Assembly: GCA_002392765.1 (NCBI GenBank)
Contig: DGHT01000014.1
Coordinates: forward strand, 1-29,131
Reading direction: 5' to 3'
Source of the DNA: Verrucomicrobia bacterium UBA3841
GTDB taxonomy: Bacteria; Verrucomicrobiota; Kiritimatiellia; RFP12; UBA1067
Length of the DNA stretch: 29,131 nt
The notes below the pieces were generated by a model. The model was not told where the DNA came from. It ran no database searches and saw nothing but the letters and a program-made list of their open reading frames with translations. Position numbers and translations under genes: made by a program. Below are positions 20,995 through 29,131 of this stretch, piece after piece. How positions within the stretch are numbered: position 1 is the first letter of the stretch; each line of letters opens with the position of its first letter.

Positions 20995-21926
20995 ACGGAG
21001 AGCCGCGAAAGGAACGCGGCGTCCGCGACGCACGGTGCGCGCGGGATGCTGTCCATGTCGAACCTCTCCAGCAGCTCCGCAAGCGACACTTCCTCGTCCG
21101 CGCCGGCCCATCCGCACGAATGCGCCAGTAGCCCGATTATGCGTCCTGGCCGGACGCCGGCGGCTCTGTACGCGGCGATGCGCGTATCGCCGTGCCGCTT
21201 TGCCAGACGCCGTCCGTCGCCGCCGACGACAAGCGGCACATGACAGTACGACGGCCTTGGCAGGCCCAGCGCGTCCTGCAGTAGCGTCTGCGCCGGCGTC
21301 GCCGGGAGAAGATCGTCGCCGCGGACCACTTCCCTCACTCCCGCAAGCGCGTCGTCAACGACCGATGCGAGCGTATATCCCGCGCCATCCTCGTCGCGCG
21401 CCAGCGGAAAATCCCCGAGCGCCGCCGAGACATCCTGCCGGAACTCGCCTGCGAACGCGTCTTCGACGCGCACCTCGCCCGGCGGCGCGCGGAAGCGCCA
21501 GCACGGAGGCCGGCCGGAAAACGCCAGGGCCTCGCGCCATGTCGCGAACCTCCCGCGGCACGTCCCGGGATAGTAAAGCTGCTCGCCGGAATGCGGAGCA
21601 CCCTGCGCGCTCTCGACGTCGCGGCGCGAACAAACACACGGATAGACTTTGTCCCGGATCGACGAAAGCGCTTCGCGGTATACCGCCCGCCTTTCGCTCT
21701 GGCGGCAGAAGCCGTCCCACTCGAACCCGAGCCATCTGAGTTCGTCTTCGATCGCCCTGTCGGCGCCGGGCTTGTCGCGGGGATGGTCCAGATCCTCCAT
21801 CCTGAAAAGAAGCCTGCCCCCGCGCGATCTTGCGCGGAGGTAGGCGATCATGAACGTCCGGACGTTCCCGAGATGGAGCGCGCCCGTTGGACTGGGCGCG
21901 AGACGTCCGGCGTATCCCGTGTCCAA
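20991..21926 (-). CDS. gluQ: Glutamyl-Q tRNA(Asp) synthetase (GluQ-type)
   Basis: A 311-aa class I synthetase core without the tRNA-anticodon-binding domain of GltX. This is the layout of GluQ, which attaches glutamate to queuosine in tRNA-Asp. Signatures are RLAPSPTGALHLGN (HIGH), FRMEDLDHPR, the zinc site CVCSRRDV...YYPGTCRG, YTLASVVDDALAGV and RLAKRHG (KMSKS). No ATG fits: TTG 21926 gives the correct N-terminus (DTGYAGRLAPSP) and has AGGA six bases upstream, so it is taken as start. It follows the ROK gene by 8 bp. The long frame upstream of 21926 overlaps the ROK gene and is not part of it. Confidence 0.87.
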   Translation of the reverse strand: MDTGYAGRLAPSPTGALHLGNVRTFMIAYLRARSRGGRLLFRMEDLDHPRDKPGADRAIEDELRWLGFEWDGFCRQSERRAVYREALSSIRDKVYPCVCSRRDVESAQGAPHSGEQLYYPGTCRGRFATWREALAFSGRPPCWRFRAPPGEVRVEDAFAGEFRQDVSAALGDFPLARDEDGAGYTLASVVDDALAGVREVVRGDDLLPATPAQTLLQDALGLPRPSYCHVPLVVGGDGRRLAKRHGDTRIAAYRAAGVRPGRIIGLLAHSCGWAGADEEVSLAELLERFDMDSIPRAPCVADAAFLSRLSV

Positions 21927-21934
21927 GGCTGATC

Positions 21935-23335
21935 CTACTTGGCTTTTCCGGACTTCTTCGACGCCTTGATGACGGGTATCTGCGCTGCAGCGACAGACTG
22001 TCCGAGGCGGCGGAAGTGTTCGTCCGGGACGATGAGTTCGATCGCTTCGGCCCAGGCCGGATAGATGTCCTTGAGCATCGTCTTGGCGGTTTCGAGAATG
22101 ACGTTCCCGCCCAGTCCGCTCGTCACGCGGCCGAGGAGCATCATGTTGGAATAGTCGTAGAATTCGCGGTACCACGGAATGGCGTGCGCAAGGAAGCGTC
22201 CGATCTGGACATAGACCTTGAGCGCCTTCTCGTCGCCCTTCTCCATCGCCGCCTGGACGACCTTGAGGCGTTCGGGCAGTTTCATGTCGGCCGGGAACTT
22301 GAAACCGAAGTCCTCGGCGAGCCAGTTGACTGCCTGCTGAGAGAAGGCCATCGCACCGACGCCCGCGTCGCCCGACCATTCGTCGCACGGAGACTTCGGA
22401 TTGAAGTCGACGGGGGCGAACGCAAGTTCCGTGATGCGGCCGGTGAGAGCGCCGTTCTGATCGATGAAGCCGACAGCCTCGGAAGAGCCCATCGCCACTC
22501 CCAGAATACCCTTCTTGCCCATCGTGATCATGCCGGCGAGGGCGGAAACGTCTCCGTCGTTGTAGATCTCGAACGGCACGCCCCAGTCTTTCTCGACGCG
22601 GAAGAACATGTCCTGCGCGACAGGATATTTATCGGGATTCTTTTCCTTGATCGCGCGGAAGAGGCTCGCCACGCCCATCTTCTTTCCGACGAGCGTTCCG
22701 GCTGTGGAACCGCCGATCGCATCGACGCGCGGAAGCGTCGCGGCGGCTTCCTTTAGTCCGGCGGTGAGCTTGGAATAGTGGTATTCGGGATCGGGATTGT
22801 TCCTGGGATCCCAGGGAAATTCCTTGGAGAACACGACCTTGCCTTTGTTGAGCGCGGAGATCTTGAAGTCGCTGGCGCCGAGATCGAATCCGATTCGGCA
22901 GCCGTCGGCGACGGTCTTGACCTTCGTGAGCGTTTCATTCGTCTCGGGCATTTTCTTGAGCGGCGCGACGACGGTCTCGACGGGGCGTCCGTAGAGGTCG
23001 GAGAAGAATGCGTAGTCGAACTTCCTGGCGCCCTTCTTCGTATAGGCCCTGGCCACGGGCTGGACGACGGCGTCTGGTCCGGAGAGGTAAAGCTTCCATC
23101 CACCTGCAGACCATACAATGAACTTCGCGATCCTGTCTACGGCGAGCGCAACGGTCTTTTCAGCCTCGGGACTCATCCTCGCCGGGACGGGCAGATCGTA
23201 GCGGTAGACTTTGCCGTCCTCGCGCTCCCACGCGACGGCTACGGTCTTCGCGCCCTTGCCGGCGGCATCGCGGATCTTCCCGAGAACATCCATCGGCGCC
23301 ATGAAATTGGTGTCGTATTTTTTCTTGCAGGCCAT
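21935..23335 (-). CDS. ROK-like sugar kinase/ASKHA protein
   Basis: A 466-aa protein. Residues ~1-140 are a lineage-type N-terminal extension. From about 148 the ROK/actin-like ATPase core begins with the phosphate-binding IGFDLGASDFKISAL. It continues with the adenosine-side GGSTAGT, EIYNDGDVSALAG (position of the catalytic Asp, ND) and LGVAMGSSEAVGFID. The Cys-rich zinc motif of canonical ROK proteins is not seen, so sugar specificity cannot be stated. ATG 23335 has AAAGGAGG upstream. It heads a two-gene unit with gluQ and has its own promoter. Confidence 0.78.
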   Translation of the reverse strand: MACKKKYDTNFMAPMDVLGKIRDAAGKGAKTVAVAWEREDGKVYRYDLPVPARMSPEAEKTVALAVDRIAKFIVWSAGGWKLYLSGPDAVVQPVARAYTKKGARKFDYAFFSDLYGRPVETVVAPLKKMPETNETLTKVKTVADGCRIGFDLGASDFKISALNKGKVVFSKEFPWDPRNNPDPEYHYSKLTAGLKEAAATLPRVDAIGGSTAGTLVGKKMGVASLFRAIKEKNPDKYPVAQDMFFRVEKDWGVPFEIYNDGDVSALAGMITMGKKGILGVAMGSSEAVGFIDQNGALTGRITELAFAPVDFNPKSPCDEWSGDAGVGAMAFSQQAVNWLAEDFGFKFPADMKLPERLKVVQAAMEKGDEKALKVYVQIGRFLAHAIPWYREFYDYSNMMLLGRVTSGLGGNVILETAKTMLKDIYPAWAEAIELIVPDEHFRRLGQSVAAAQIPVIKASKKSGKAK

Positions 23336-23394
23336 TTGCTCTTTCCTCCTTTGGTGTTTGACACGCCGGAATGTCGTTTGCGGCGTTTAGCCAA

Positions 23395-23423
23395 ATTCTA
23401 TCAAAGAAAACGCCCATCTTCAA
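23395..23423 (-). promoter_or_regulatory. Promoter of the ROK-gluQ unit
   Basis: Minus strand: -35 TTGAAG (23418-23423), 17-bp spacer, -10 TAGAAT (23395-23400), about 60 bp before the ATG. Confidence 0.6.
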
Positions 23424-23506
23424 GAAAAATCCGCCGAATAGACCATGCATGGGTAAAGGCAGGACAGATCTTGGCTGAAGTATTCCATACGGGGGGAATC
23501 GGCGAA

Positions 23507-23583
23507 TGGTGCGACTGGCGGGGTTCGAACCCGCAACCTTCGGCTTCGGAGGCCAACGCTCTATCCAATTGGGCTACAGTCGC
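23507..23583 (-). tRNA. tRNA-Arg (CCG)
   Basis: A 77-nt cloverleaf with acceptor GCGACTG/CAGTCGC, anticodon stem TTGGC/GCCGA, loop CTCCGAA (anticodon CCG), T arm GCGGG-TTCGAAC-CCCGC, and encoded ACCA. A TATAAT -10-like box lies just upstream on the minus strand (23601-23606). Confidence 0.95.
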
Positions 23584-23632
23584 ATTTGCGGATTTGCAAT
23601 ATTATATCATAAATCCGCGGATTGGTGGGAAT

Positions 23633-23680
23633 AAAAAAATCCAAGGCGCGGCGCGCGCGGCGGGCGCAGCCGGGCCGGCG
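23633..23680 (-). terminator. Probable terminator after the GH20-like gene
   Basis: On the minus strand the gene stop is followed by a very GC-rich, self-complementary stretch (GCGCCGGCCCGGC... CGCCGCGCGCGCCGCGCC). A T-run of seven comes next (A7 at 23633-23639 on the plus strand), as in an intrinsic terminator. The exact stem is ambiguous. Confidence 0.55.
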
Positions 23681-24898
23681 CTAGAAACGCGGGAGCTTCG
23701 AGAGCGAGCGCACCCGCCCGCCTTCGCGCGAACGCATCCGCCAGATCCGCCCGTGTTCGTCCCTCAGCGCCCTGAGCCGGCTCTCGTCGCGGCGGTGGCA
23801 CGCGCAGTCGATCATGTTGGCCATGTAGACTATCTCCTTTGCCCAGTCGGATCTGTCGCACCATTTTTCCGCCGCGATGCGCACGCCCGACGCCACGCCC
23901 GATATTTCGTCGAGCACGCACTGCGTAAGGCCGGGATGGCGCGAATAGCCGTGCGGGTTTGCGAGTATGTTGAAAAGCTCCGACGATCCAGGCCGCACGG
24001 CACCGCCGCAAAGATAGAGCGTGCCGAGCCGCAGCAGCAGCCCCCCGAGCGGGGCGTCCATCACGCCGTCCAGTTCCCTTTCAACGTCCATGTTCGCCGC
24101 CTTCGGACCGGATGCCGCGAAATTGCCGCCGAGAATGATCGCCGGAAGCGAAACCGCCAGAGGTTGCCAATGCCCCTCGTCCCCCCAGTCCGTGAGGATG
24201 AATCCCTTGGCTCCGTTTTCGCGTCCGGCCTTTTCGGCCCGCTGCAGGTTCTCACGCATGTTTTCGACGCGGCCTGCGAGAGACCTCGCCGCCGACGTAT
24301 CGGGACAGACGCAGAAATCGAGGCCGGCCGACTTGAAGAGGGCAGCCTCCTTTTCGAACGGATGGCGCGCTTCGCCGCCGCGGACGAGCGCGACCATGTC
24401 CTTCGGGAACGAAGGCACGAGGTCAGGACGCTTCGATGCCGCATCGCCCCAGAACATGGGCCGCTTGCCGAGTGAACGCGCCGCGCCGGCGACTTCCAGA
24501 AGGAAGCGCACCTGCCCGCCGGGATCGGAAACTCCGTCTTCCGCGCCGCATCCGATGTTGGCGAACGGCGAATCGCACGGCGACAGCATCCGCGAAAGAC
24601 GATCCTTCGCGAGCGCGGCGCAGCCGGGCCGCGCGGGATCGAACCGGCAATCCACGTTCGCCGCGAGTTCAAGCCCCTGCATGCTGCAATACGCGTTCAG
24701 TTTCGCGAATTCCGCCTGCGTCATCGAAGAGTCTACGTCGAAGTCGAAACCGCTTTCGCCGTCCGGCGCGCACCCGGTGCAAAGCTGCAGGTGGTTGTAC
24801 CGGTATCTTGCGAGAATGTCGACGACCAGCATCAGCGTGCGCATCGTCGGAACGCGCCCGCGGCTGATGTCGAGCATGAATCCTCTTGTCTCAAACAC
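23681..24898 (-). CDS. GH20 (beta-hexosaminidase)-like protein with altered active site
   Basis: A 405-aa protein matching a GH20 catalytic barrel from its first residues: FETRGFMLDISRGRVPTMRT, VDILARYRYNHLQL, AYCSMQGLELAANVD, KRPMFWGDA and GAKGFILTDWGDEGHWQPL. The N-terminal GH20b domain is absent. GH20 enzymes remove terminal N-acetylhexosamines using an Asp-Glu pair (NIGxDE); here the segment reads ANIGCGAEDGVSD, so the Asp appears replaced. It may be inactive, or the pair may be shifted. No signal peptide is seen. The start is GTG 24898, with GGAGG inside the end of rsmB; it overlaps that gene by 8 bp. Confidence 0.72.
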   Translation of the reverse strand: MFETRGFMLDISRGRVPTMRTLMLVVDILARYRYNHLQLCTGCAPDGESGFDFDVDSSMTQAEFAKLNAYCSMQGLELAANVDCRFDPARPGCAALAKDRLSRMLSPCDSPFANIGCGAEDGVSDPGGQVRFLLEVAGAARSLGKRPMFWGDAASKRPDLVPSFPKDMVALVRGGEARHPFEKEAALFKSAGLDFCVCPDTSAARSLAGRVENMRENLQRAEKAGRENGAKGFILTDWGDEGHWQPLAVSLPAIILGGNFAASGPKAANMDVERELDGVMDAPLGGLLLRLGTLYLCGGAVRPGSSELFNILANPHGYSRHPGLTQCVLDEISGVASGVRIAAEKWCDRSDWAKEIVYMANMIDCACHRRDESRLRALRDEHGRIWRMRSREGGRVRSLSKLPRF

Positions 24899-26090
24899 GT
24901 TCGCCCTCCAGCGCGGTTCCCGGCGCTGCGGCCTTTCTGAACGCTGCCGCGTAGGAGCCGTCGAACCCGCTTTCGAACGGCACGCTCTCCTCCTCGCGCT
25001 CGAGCGCGAAACCGGGATGCTCCGAGAGGAAACGCCGCGCCTGCAGGGAATTCTCCTCCGGCTCGTTGGAGCATGTCGAATACACCAGAAGTCCGCCCGG
25101 GGCGAGCATGCGCGCGGCGGAGTCGAGGATTTCGCGCTGGAGCGTCGCCAGCTGCTCCAGTTTCCGTTCGCTCCAGTTCCATCTGGCGTCCACCCTGCGC
25201 CCAAGGACGCCCGTGTTGGAGCAGGGCGCGTCGACGAGTATTTTGCCGTACCCTCCGGGAGCGAATGCCGCCGCTTCGGCGAACGAGCCCGCCGTACGCG
25301 CTCCGGAGCGCGTACGCGCCAGGTTTTCCTTCAGCCGCTTCATGCGCTTCGGATTCACTTCGCACGCGACGACACCGGCGCCGCGCCAACACATCTGGAC
25401 GGTCTTGCCGCCTGGCGCGGCGCACGCGTCGAGTATCAGATCCCCGGGACGCGGATCGAGAACCCGCACCGGCAGGAATGCGCCCGGATCCTGCACGATG
25501 AACTTCCCTTCGGCGAATCCGGGAACGTCCGCGACCTTGACTCCTCTTTCGAGGCGCACGAAACTTTCCGGCGCGCCGGGCGGATATGCGAGGTATGTCG
25601 CGGCGGGCTCGTTGTGCCTTTTGGCCATCGCCTCCGCCCCCGCCTCGCCGTAGCGGGATTTCCACCGGCGCACCAGAGCCCTCGGGTAGCTTTCGCGGTC
25701 CTCCAGCGGCCAGGAGGCGATTTCGCCGCGGACGGAATCGAGATTCCGCGCGAGATTGCGCAATATTCCGTTGACGGCGCGCACTACACCGGCGTTGCCT
25801 CCCGCCTTAGCCGCTTCGACGGTCTCGTTCACCGCCGCGAACTCCGGCACGCCGTCCATGAAAAGAAGCTGCGCGGCGCCCGTGTAGAGCAGCGCCTCCA
25901 TCTCCCCTTTCGGCCACTTGCGGACAAACCGGCCCAACACTCTCCTCAGCGTCGCGAGCCGCCTTATGGACACGTACAGCAATTCCTGCACGAACGCCCT
26001 CGAAGGCGTGTCGGGTACGCCTCCTGCGGGCAGATTCCCCGTCGCCAGCCACGCGGCCAGCGCAAACGCTGCGCTTCTGCGGTCATTCAT
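24891..26090 (-). CDS. rsmB: 16S rRNA m5C967 methyltransferase RsmB
   Basis: A 399-aa RsmB/NOP2-family RNA methyltransferase. The N-terminal NusB-like helical domain (~1-140) includes FVQELLYVSIRR and AAVNETVEAAK. The C-terminal SAM domain has DACAAPGGKT (SAM motif I), VDAPCSNTGVL (first catalytic-region Cys, motif IV) and YSTCSNEPEEN (catalytic Cys, motif VI). ATG 26090 overlaps the DinG stop by 8 bp, and its own end overlaps the GH20-like start, so the three are translationally coupled. Confidence 0.92.
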   Translation of the reverse strand: MNDRRSAAFALAAWLATGNLPAGGVPDTPSRAFVQELLYVSIRRLATLRRVLGRFVRKWPKGEMEALLYTGAAQLLFMDGVPEFAAVNETVEAAKAGGNAGVVRAVNGILRNLARNLDSVRGEIASWPLEDRESYPRALVRRWKSRYGEAGAEAMAKRHNEPAATYLAYPPGAPESFVRLERGVKVADVPGFAEGKFIVQDPGAFLPVRVLDPRPGDLILDACAAPGGKTVQMCWRGAGVVACEVNPKRMKRLKENLARTRSGARTAGSFAEAAAFAPGGYGKILVDAPCSNTGVLGRRVDARWNWSERKLEQLATLQREILDSAARMLAPGGLLVYSTCSNEPEENSLQARRFLSEHPGFALEREEESVPFESGFDGSYAAAFRKAAAPGTALEGERV

Positions 26091-28392
26091 CGCCGAAGAA
26101 CCCCCTTACCCTTTCAAGAAGCGCGGGAAGTTCCGAGACGGAATGCACCGAAGTCGGAATCGCGTTTCTGAAAAACGTACCGTAATTGCGCCGCATGAGG
26201 CGGGGATCGGTGATTACGACGACCCCCCTGTCCCTCTTCGTGCGTATCAGCCTGCCGAAGCCCTGTCTGAACTTGATGACGGCCTCGGGTATCGCGTAGT
26301 CGCGGAACGCGCTGCCGCCGGAGCGCTCGACCTCTTCGCTCCGGGCCTCCACCATGGGATCCGCCGCCATCGCAAACGGGAGGCGCGCTATGACTACGAG
26401 CGACAAGGCCTCGCCCGCAATATCCACGCCTTCCCAGAAGGATTGCGCTCCGAAAAGGACGGTTCCCGCCGCACCGGAACCTTCCGCGACGGAATCCTTG
26501 AGGCGTCTCGCCATCGTTTCGCGCGAATACCCTTCGCCCTGAACGAGCAATTCGATTCCGGATCCGGCCAGGGCGTCGCGCAAACCGGATGCGACGGCGT
26601 TCATCATCTCATAACTGGTGAAAAGGACAAGCGCCCTTCCGTGCGTGACGGCGAACAGGCTTTCAAGCAGCGACGCCAGATCGCGGGCGTATCCGCGGGC
26701 GTCTTCGGTCGGATCGGGAAGACAGTCCGGCGCGAGCACGAGAGACTGGAAAAGATAGTCGAACGGACTTGACGCCGTCATCGCCCTGAATCTCTCCGAA
26801 CATCCCAGGCGGCCGGCCATGTAATTGAAGTCGTTGCCGACGCGCAAAGTCGCGGAGCAGAGAACGACGGAATCTTTGACGTCGTACAGCAGCTTTTTGA
26901 GCGATTCGGCCACGCTGAGCGGCGCCCCGACGAATCGCAGGAAGGACGGTCTGCCCGTCTCCTTCGATTTCTGTGCCCAGTACGCATACGCGCTGTGGCG
27001 ACCGCCGAGGGCGAAATGCGTTTCGTTCGTGAAATCGACGAGCGTTTCCGACATCGATTCGAGCTGCGCCATCGATTCGCCGAAGGGATTGATTTCCCCG
27101 GAAGGCACGCTGAGCGCCATTTCGTCGCGGATTTCGTGAAGCGCGCCCACAAGTCCCGCCATCGCTTTCTCGAAACGCGATTCAGCCGTCTTGAGCGTTT
27201 TTTCGTCCCAGAAGGCGGGCGGGTATGGCTTGAAAAGCTTGTGTATGGAATATTGCCGCTCTTCCCCGCCCATCTCAAGCATGGCCATCCTGTAGCGCAC
27301 GGCCTGCTCGCCCGATGTAGGCAGCAGCAGTTTGGCCGCCGCGTCGCCCAGTTCCTGCGCCGAGCGCTCGACGGCAGCGATGGCGTTCGACGCGCGCAGA
27401 AGGATGGGAGTCAGCTTGGCGGACGCCCCCGGGCCTTTCCCAAGCTGGCGTTCGATCGACGGCAGTATGCCGCCGCGTCCGAGCCGTCTGCCGCGCGACT
27501 TGCGCACAATCCTGTTGAGTATGCGCGTGAGGGCCGGCACTGAAAATTCGCTCCTGAGGAATTCGGTCGCCACGGTCTCGAGATTGTGGGCCTCGTCCAG
27601 AACAAGGCGTCCGTACGGCGGGAGAATCCCCGGTGCCTGGCTCGTTGCCTCCGCGAGAACCAGCGCGTGGTTCGCCACCACGAGATGCGCCCCCGCCGCT
27701 TTACGGCGCGCGCTGTGGACGAAACAGCGCGTGTAGTACGGACACCTTCTCCCGCCGCAGTCGTCGCCCGCGCACGATATGAGCGAGCGGGGCAGTCCTT
27801 CGTACGAATCGAGATCCCCGTCCGGCGTCCTTTTCAGCCAGTCGATGAAATGCGGCATTTCCTCCTGTTCCTCCGCGGACATCGTCCAGTACCCGGCGGA
27901 AAAGAAATCCGCAACGCTCCTGAGACAGAGATAGTTCGCCCGGCCTTTCAGCAGGGCGACCTTGAACTTCTTGCGCCCTTCTTCATCCAATGTTTCCGAC
28001 GCCATCGGAATGTCGTGCCCCATAAGCTGGCTCTGCAGGTTGCGCGTGGCAGTGGAAACCACGACGGTGGTGTCGTTCAGCACAGCCCAGTGCATGGCCG
28101 GAATCAGGTACGCCAGAGACTTCCCCACGCCCGTTCCCGCCTCTATCATCAGATGCTCGCGGCTGTTGAAAGCGCGGACTATGGCCTTGAGCATGTCTAT
28201 CTGACCGGGACGCTCTTCGTAGCCCGGCGACGCTCCGAGCACGCCGCCGCGCTTCAAATGTCCGGCGACGCTTTCGGCGTCGAGCGGCGAACAATCCTCG
28301 TGCGTCGGGAGCGTGCGCTGTTTCGGCGCGTCGCGGTTTTCGGGGATGAAATCGGCCCACGCGGGATCGTCTATGAATTCCGCCGGGGTCAT
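26083..28392 (-). CDS. dinG: DinG-family ATP-dependent helicase
   Basis: A 769-aa superfamily 2 XPD/DinG helicase. It shows Walker A in IEAGTGVGKSLAYL, motif Ia VVVSTATRNLQSQL, an iron-sulfur domain with four Cys (YLCLR, then SCAGDDCGGRRCPYYTRCF, of which some ligate the cluster), the DEAH box VLDEAHNLE, VLCSATL (motif III), FGAQSFWEGVDI (motif V) and FRQGFGRLIRTKRDRG (motif VI). Such enzymes unwind DNA with 5'-3' polarity in repair. ATG 28392 overlaps the ABC gene stop as ATGA. The frame can be read further upstream, but that part lies inside the ABC gene. Confidence 0.92.
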   Translation of the reverse strand: MTPAEFIDDPAWADFIPENRDAPKQRTLPTHEDCSPLDAESVAGHLKRGGVLGASPGYEERPGQIDMLKAIVRAFNSREHLMIEAGTGVGKSLAYLIPAMHWAVLNDTTVVVSTATRNLQSQLMGHDIPMASETLDEEGRKKFKVALLKGRANYLCLRSVADFFSAGYWTMSAEEQEEMPHFIDWLKRTPDGDLDSYEGLPRSLISCAGDDCGGRRCPYYTRCFVHSARRKAAGAHLVVANHALVLAEATSQAPGILPPYGRLVLDEAHNLETVATEFLRSEFSVPALTRILNRIVRKSRGRRLGRGGILPSIERQLGKGPGASAKLTPILLRASNAIAAVERSAQELGDAAAKLLLPTSGEQAVRYRMAMLEMGGEERQYSIHKLFKPYPPAFWDEKTLKTAESRFEKAMAGLVGALHEIRDEMALSVPSGEINPFGESMAQLESMSETLVDFTNETHFALGGRHSAYAYWAQKSKETGRPSFLRFVGAPLSVAESLKKLLYDVKDSVVLCSATLRVGNDFNYMAGRLGCSERFRAMTASSPFDYLFQSLVLAPDCLPDPTEDARGYARDLASLLESLFAVTHGRALVLFTSYEMMNAVASGLRDALAGSGIELLVQGEGYSRETMARRLKDSVAEGSGAAGTVLFGAQSFWEGVDIAGEALSLVVIARLPFAMAADPMVEARSEEVERSGGSAFRDYAIPEAVIKFRQGFGRLIRTKRDRGVVVITDPRLMRRNYGTFFRNAIPTSVHSVSELPALLERVRGFFGDE

Positions 28393-29024
28393 CTGCCATC
28401 CCTGACGGTTTTGAGGACTCCGTCTTCCAGAAAAAGCGTCCTGTGGCATACTGCCGCCGCGGCCGAGGAATGCGTTACCATGACGAGCGACGTCGAACCG
28501 GACGAAAGACCGGTCAGCATGCGCAGGATGTCGGCGCCCGTCATCTCGTCGAGGTTGCCAGTCGGCTCGTCCGCAAGCACTATCGCGGGGGAAAGCACCA
28601 GCGCGCGGGCGAGAGCGACCCTCTGCCGCTCGCCGCCGGAAAGCTCGGAAGGAAGGTGGTCCGCCCTTGAATCGAGGCCGACGGCCGAAACGAGTTCGCG
28701 CGCGCGCGCTTTCAATTCAGCCTTGCCGCCCGATCGCGCCATAGCCGGGAGATATACGTTTTCGAAGACAGTGAGTTCCGGCATCAGATGGTATGACTGG
28801 AACACGAATCCGGGACGCGACACGCGCACGACCTTCCCGGCGGTCGGTTTCTGCAATCCGCCGAGGATGTGCAGAAGCGTGGATTTCCCGGCCCCGGACC
28901 TTCCGAGTATCGCCACCCTTTCTCCCTCCTCGACCGAGATATCGACGCCTTTGAGAACCTCCAGAGGCGGTTTTCCCGGTATCCTGAACGTCATTCTGAC
29001 ATCGTGCGCTTCGAGGGTTTTCAT
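28389..29024 (-). CDS. ABC transporter ATP-binding protein, LolD-like
   Basis: A 211-aa ATPase of the MacB/LolD type. It has Walker A GRSGAGKST, Q-loop VFQSYHLMPELTV, signature LSGGERQR, Walker B IVLADEPTGNLDE and switch His in VMVTHSS. The length, PELTVxENVxLP and EPTGNLD motifs fit the LolCDE lipoprotein-release ATPase or a close relative. A LolC/E permease gene would be expected nearby; none is visible in the ~100 bp remaining at the right edge. It overlaps dinG by 4 bp. Confidence 0.88.
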   Translation of the reverse strand: MKTLEAHDVRMTFRIPGKPPLEVLKGVDISVEEGERVAILGRSGAGKSTLLHILGGLQKPTAGKVVRVSRPGFVFQSYHLMPELTVFENVYLPAMARSGGKAELKARARELVSAVGLDSRADHLPSELSGGERQRVALARALVLSPAIVLADEPTGNLDEMTGADILRMLTGLSSGSTSLVMVTHSSAAAAVCHRTLFLEDGVLKTVRDGR

Positions 29025-29131
29025 GGTTTGGGTTTAAGATTATGGAATTGTGGAATTATGAGATTGCGGAAATGGGAAATTGGCAGGGCGCGTTCACCGA
29101 GTGCGTCGCCAAGGAGATGCGGCATCTTGCC
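29025..29131. other. Right-edge segment, no gene assigned
   Basis: AT-rich repeats of GGAATT/GGAAAT type followed by GC-richer sequence. A plus-strand frame from ATG 29042 stays open for 30 codons to the edge (MELWNYEIAEMGNWQGAF...), without a clear Shine-Dalgarno. It may be the start of a divergent gene but cannot be called. Confidence 0.3.

Noticed and set aside
22778..29037. Several very long plus-strand frames opposite ROK, GH20, rsmB, dinG and the ABC gene
   Set aside because: High GC gives long antisense frames; their translations are low-complexity Arg/Ala/Pro and match nothing, while the minus-strand proteins have clear family motifs.

Overview
The window looks like chromosomal DNA of an uncultured, probably gut-associated bacterium of the Kiritimatiellota/Verrucomicrobiota group. 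Two things point there: the 5' end of the 16S rRNA gene (bases 1-225, minus strand), and a BspA-type leucine-rich-repeat surface protein whose C-terminal sorting-like tail is common in that lineage. This is family-level recognition from memory; no search was run.

Layout. (1) 1-1.8 kb: 16S rRNA 5' end with an A-tract promoter, then the LRR surface protein gene. (2) 1.84-3.82 kb: a complete IS4-type insertion sequence with perfect 20-bp inverted repeats and a 6-bp target duplication, sitting just upstream of the LRR promoter. (3) 3.9-7.3 kb: an OB-fold DUF3127 protein, a DUF3298 lipoprotein-like protein, a reverse transcriptase with a YCDD active site, and a structured non-coding stretch ahead of it. 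(4) 7.3-18.4 kb: an accessory, defence-like island, visibly more AT-rich than the flanks and entirely on the minus strand. It holds HAD phosphatase / phosphoribosyltransferase / DprA-like / small acidic protein; an AlbA_2-DUF805 membrane fusion with a 38-aa membrane peptide and a 117-aa protein; a tightly coupled cassette of four unrecognised or weakly recognised proteins; and a graveyard of broken defence genes (an internally deleted DUF4062/AlbA_2 ATPase gene, two N-terminal stubs resembling the CRISPR-associated NE0113 family, and an AbiEi antitoxin beside a gutted AbiEii toxin). (5) 18.7-19.0 kb: tRNA-Phe, tRNA-Lys and tRNA-Gly. (6) 19.1-29.1 kb: GC-rich core genes, namely hexose-6-phosphate mutarotase-like and radical-SAM sulfatase-maturase-like (plus strand), ROK-like kinase and GluQ-type synthetase, tRNA-Arg, and a LolD-like ABC ATPase / DinG helicase / RsmB / GH20-like operon with overlapping stop and start codons.

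The most interesting candidates are the coupled cassette at 11955-16456 (PemK-like?, regulator-like, unknown, Lon-like + helical repeats), the AlbA_2-DUF805 fusion, the HAD-PRTase-DprA set, and the reverse transcriptase with its structured upstream region. Their clustering with remnants of known defence genes suggests an anti-phage or stress island, but that role is an inference from neighbourhood.
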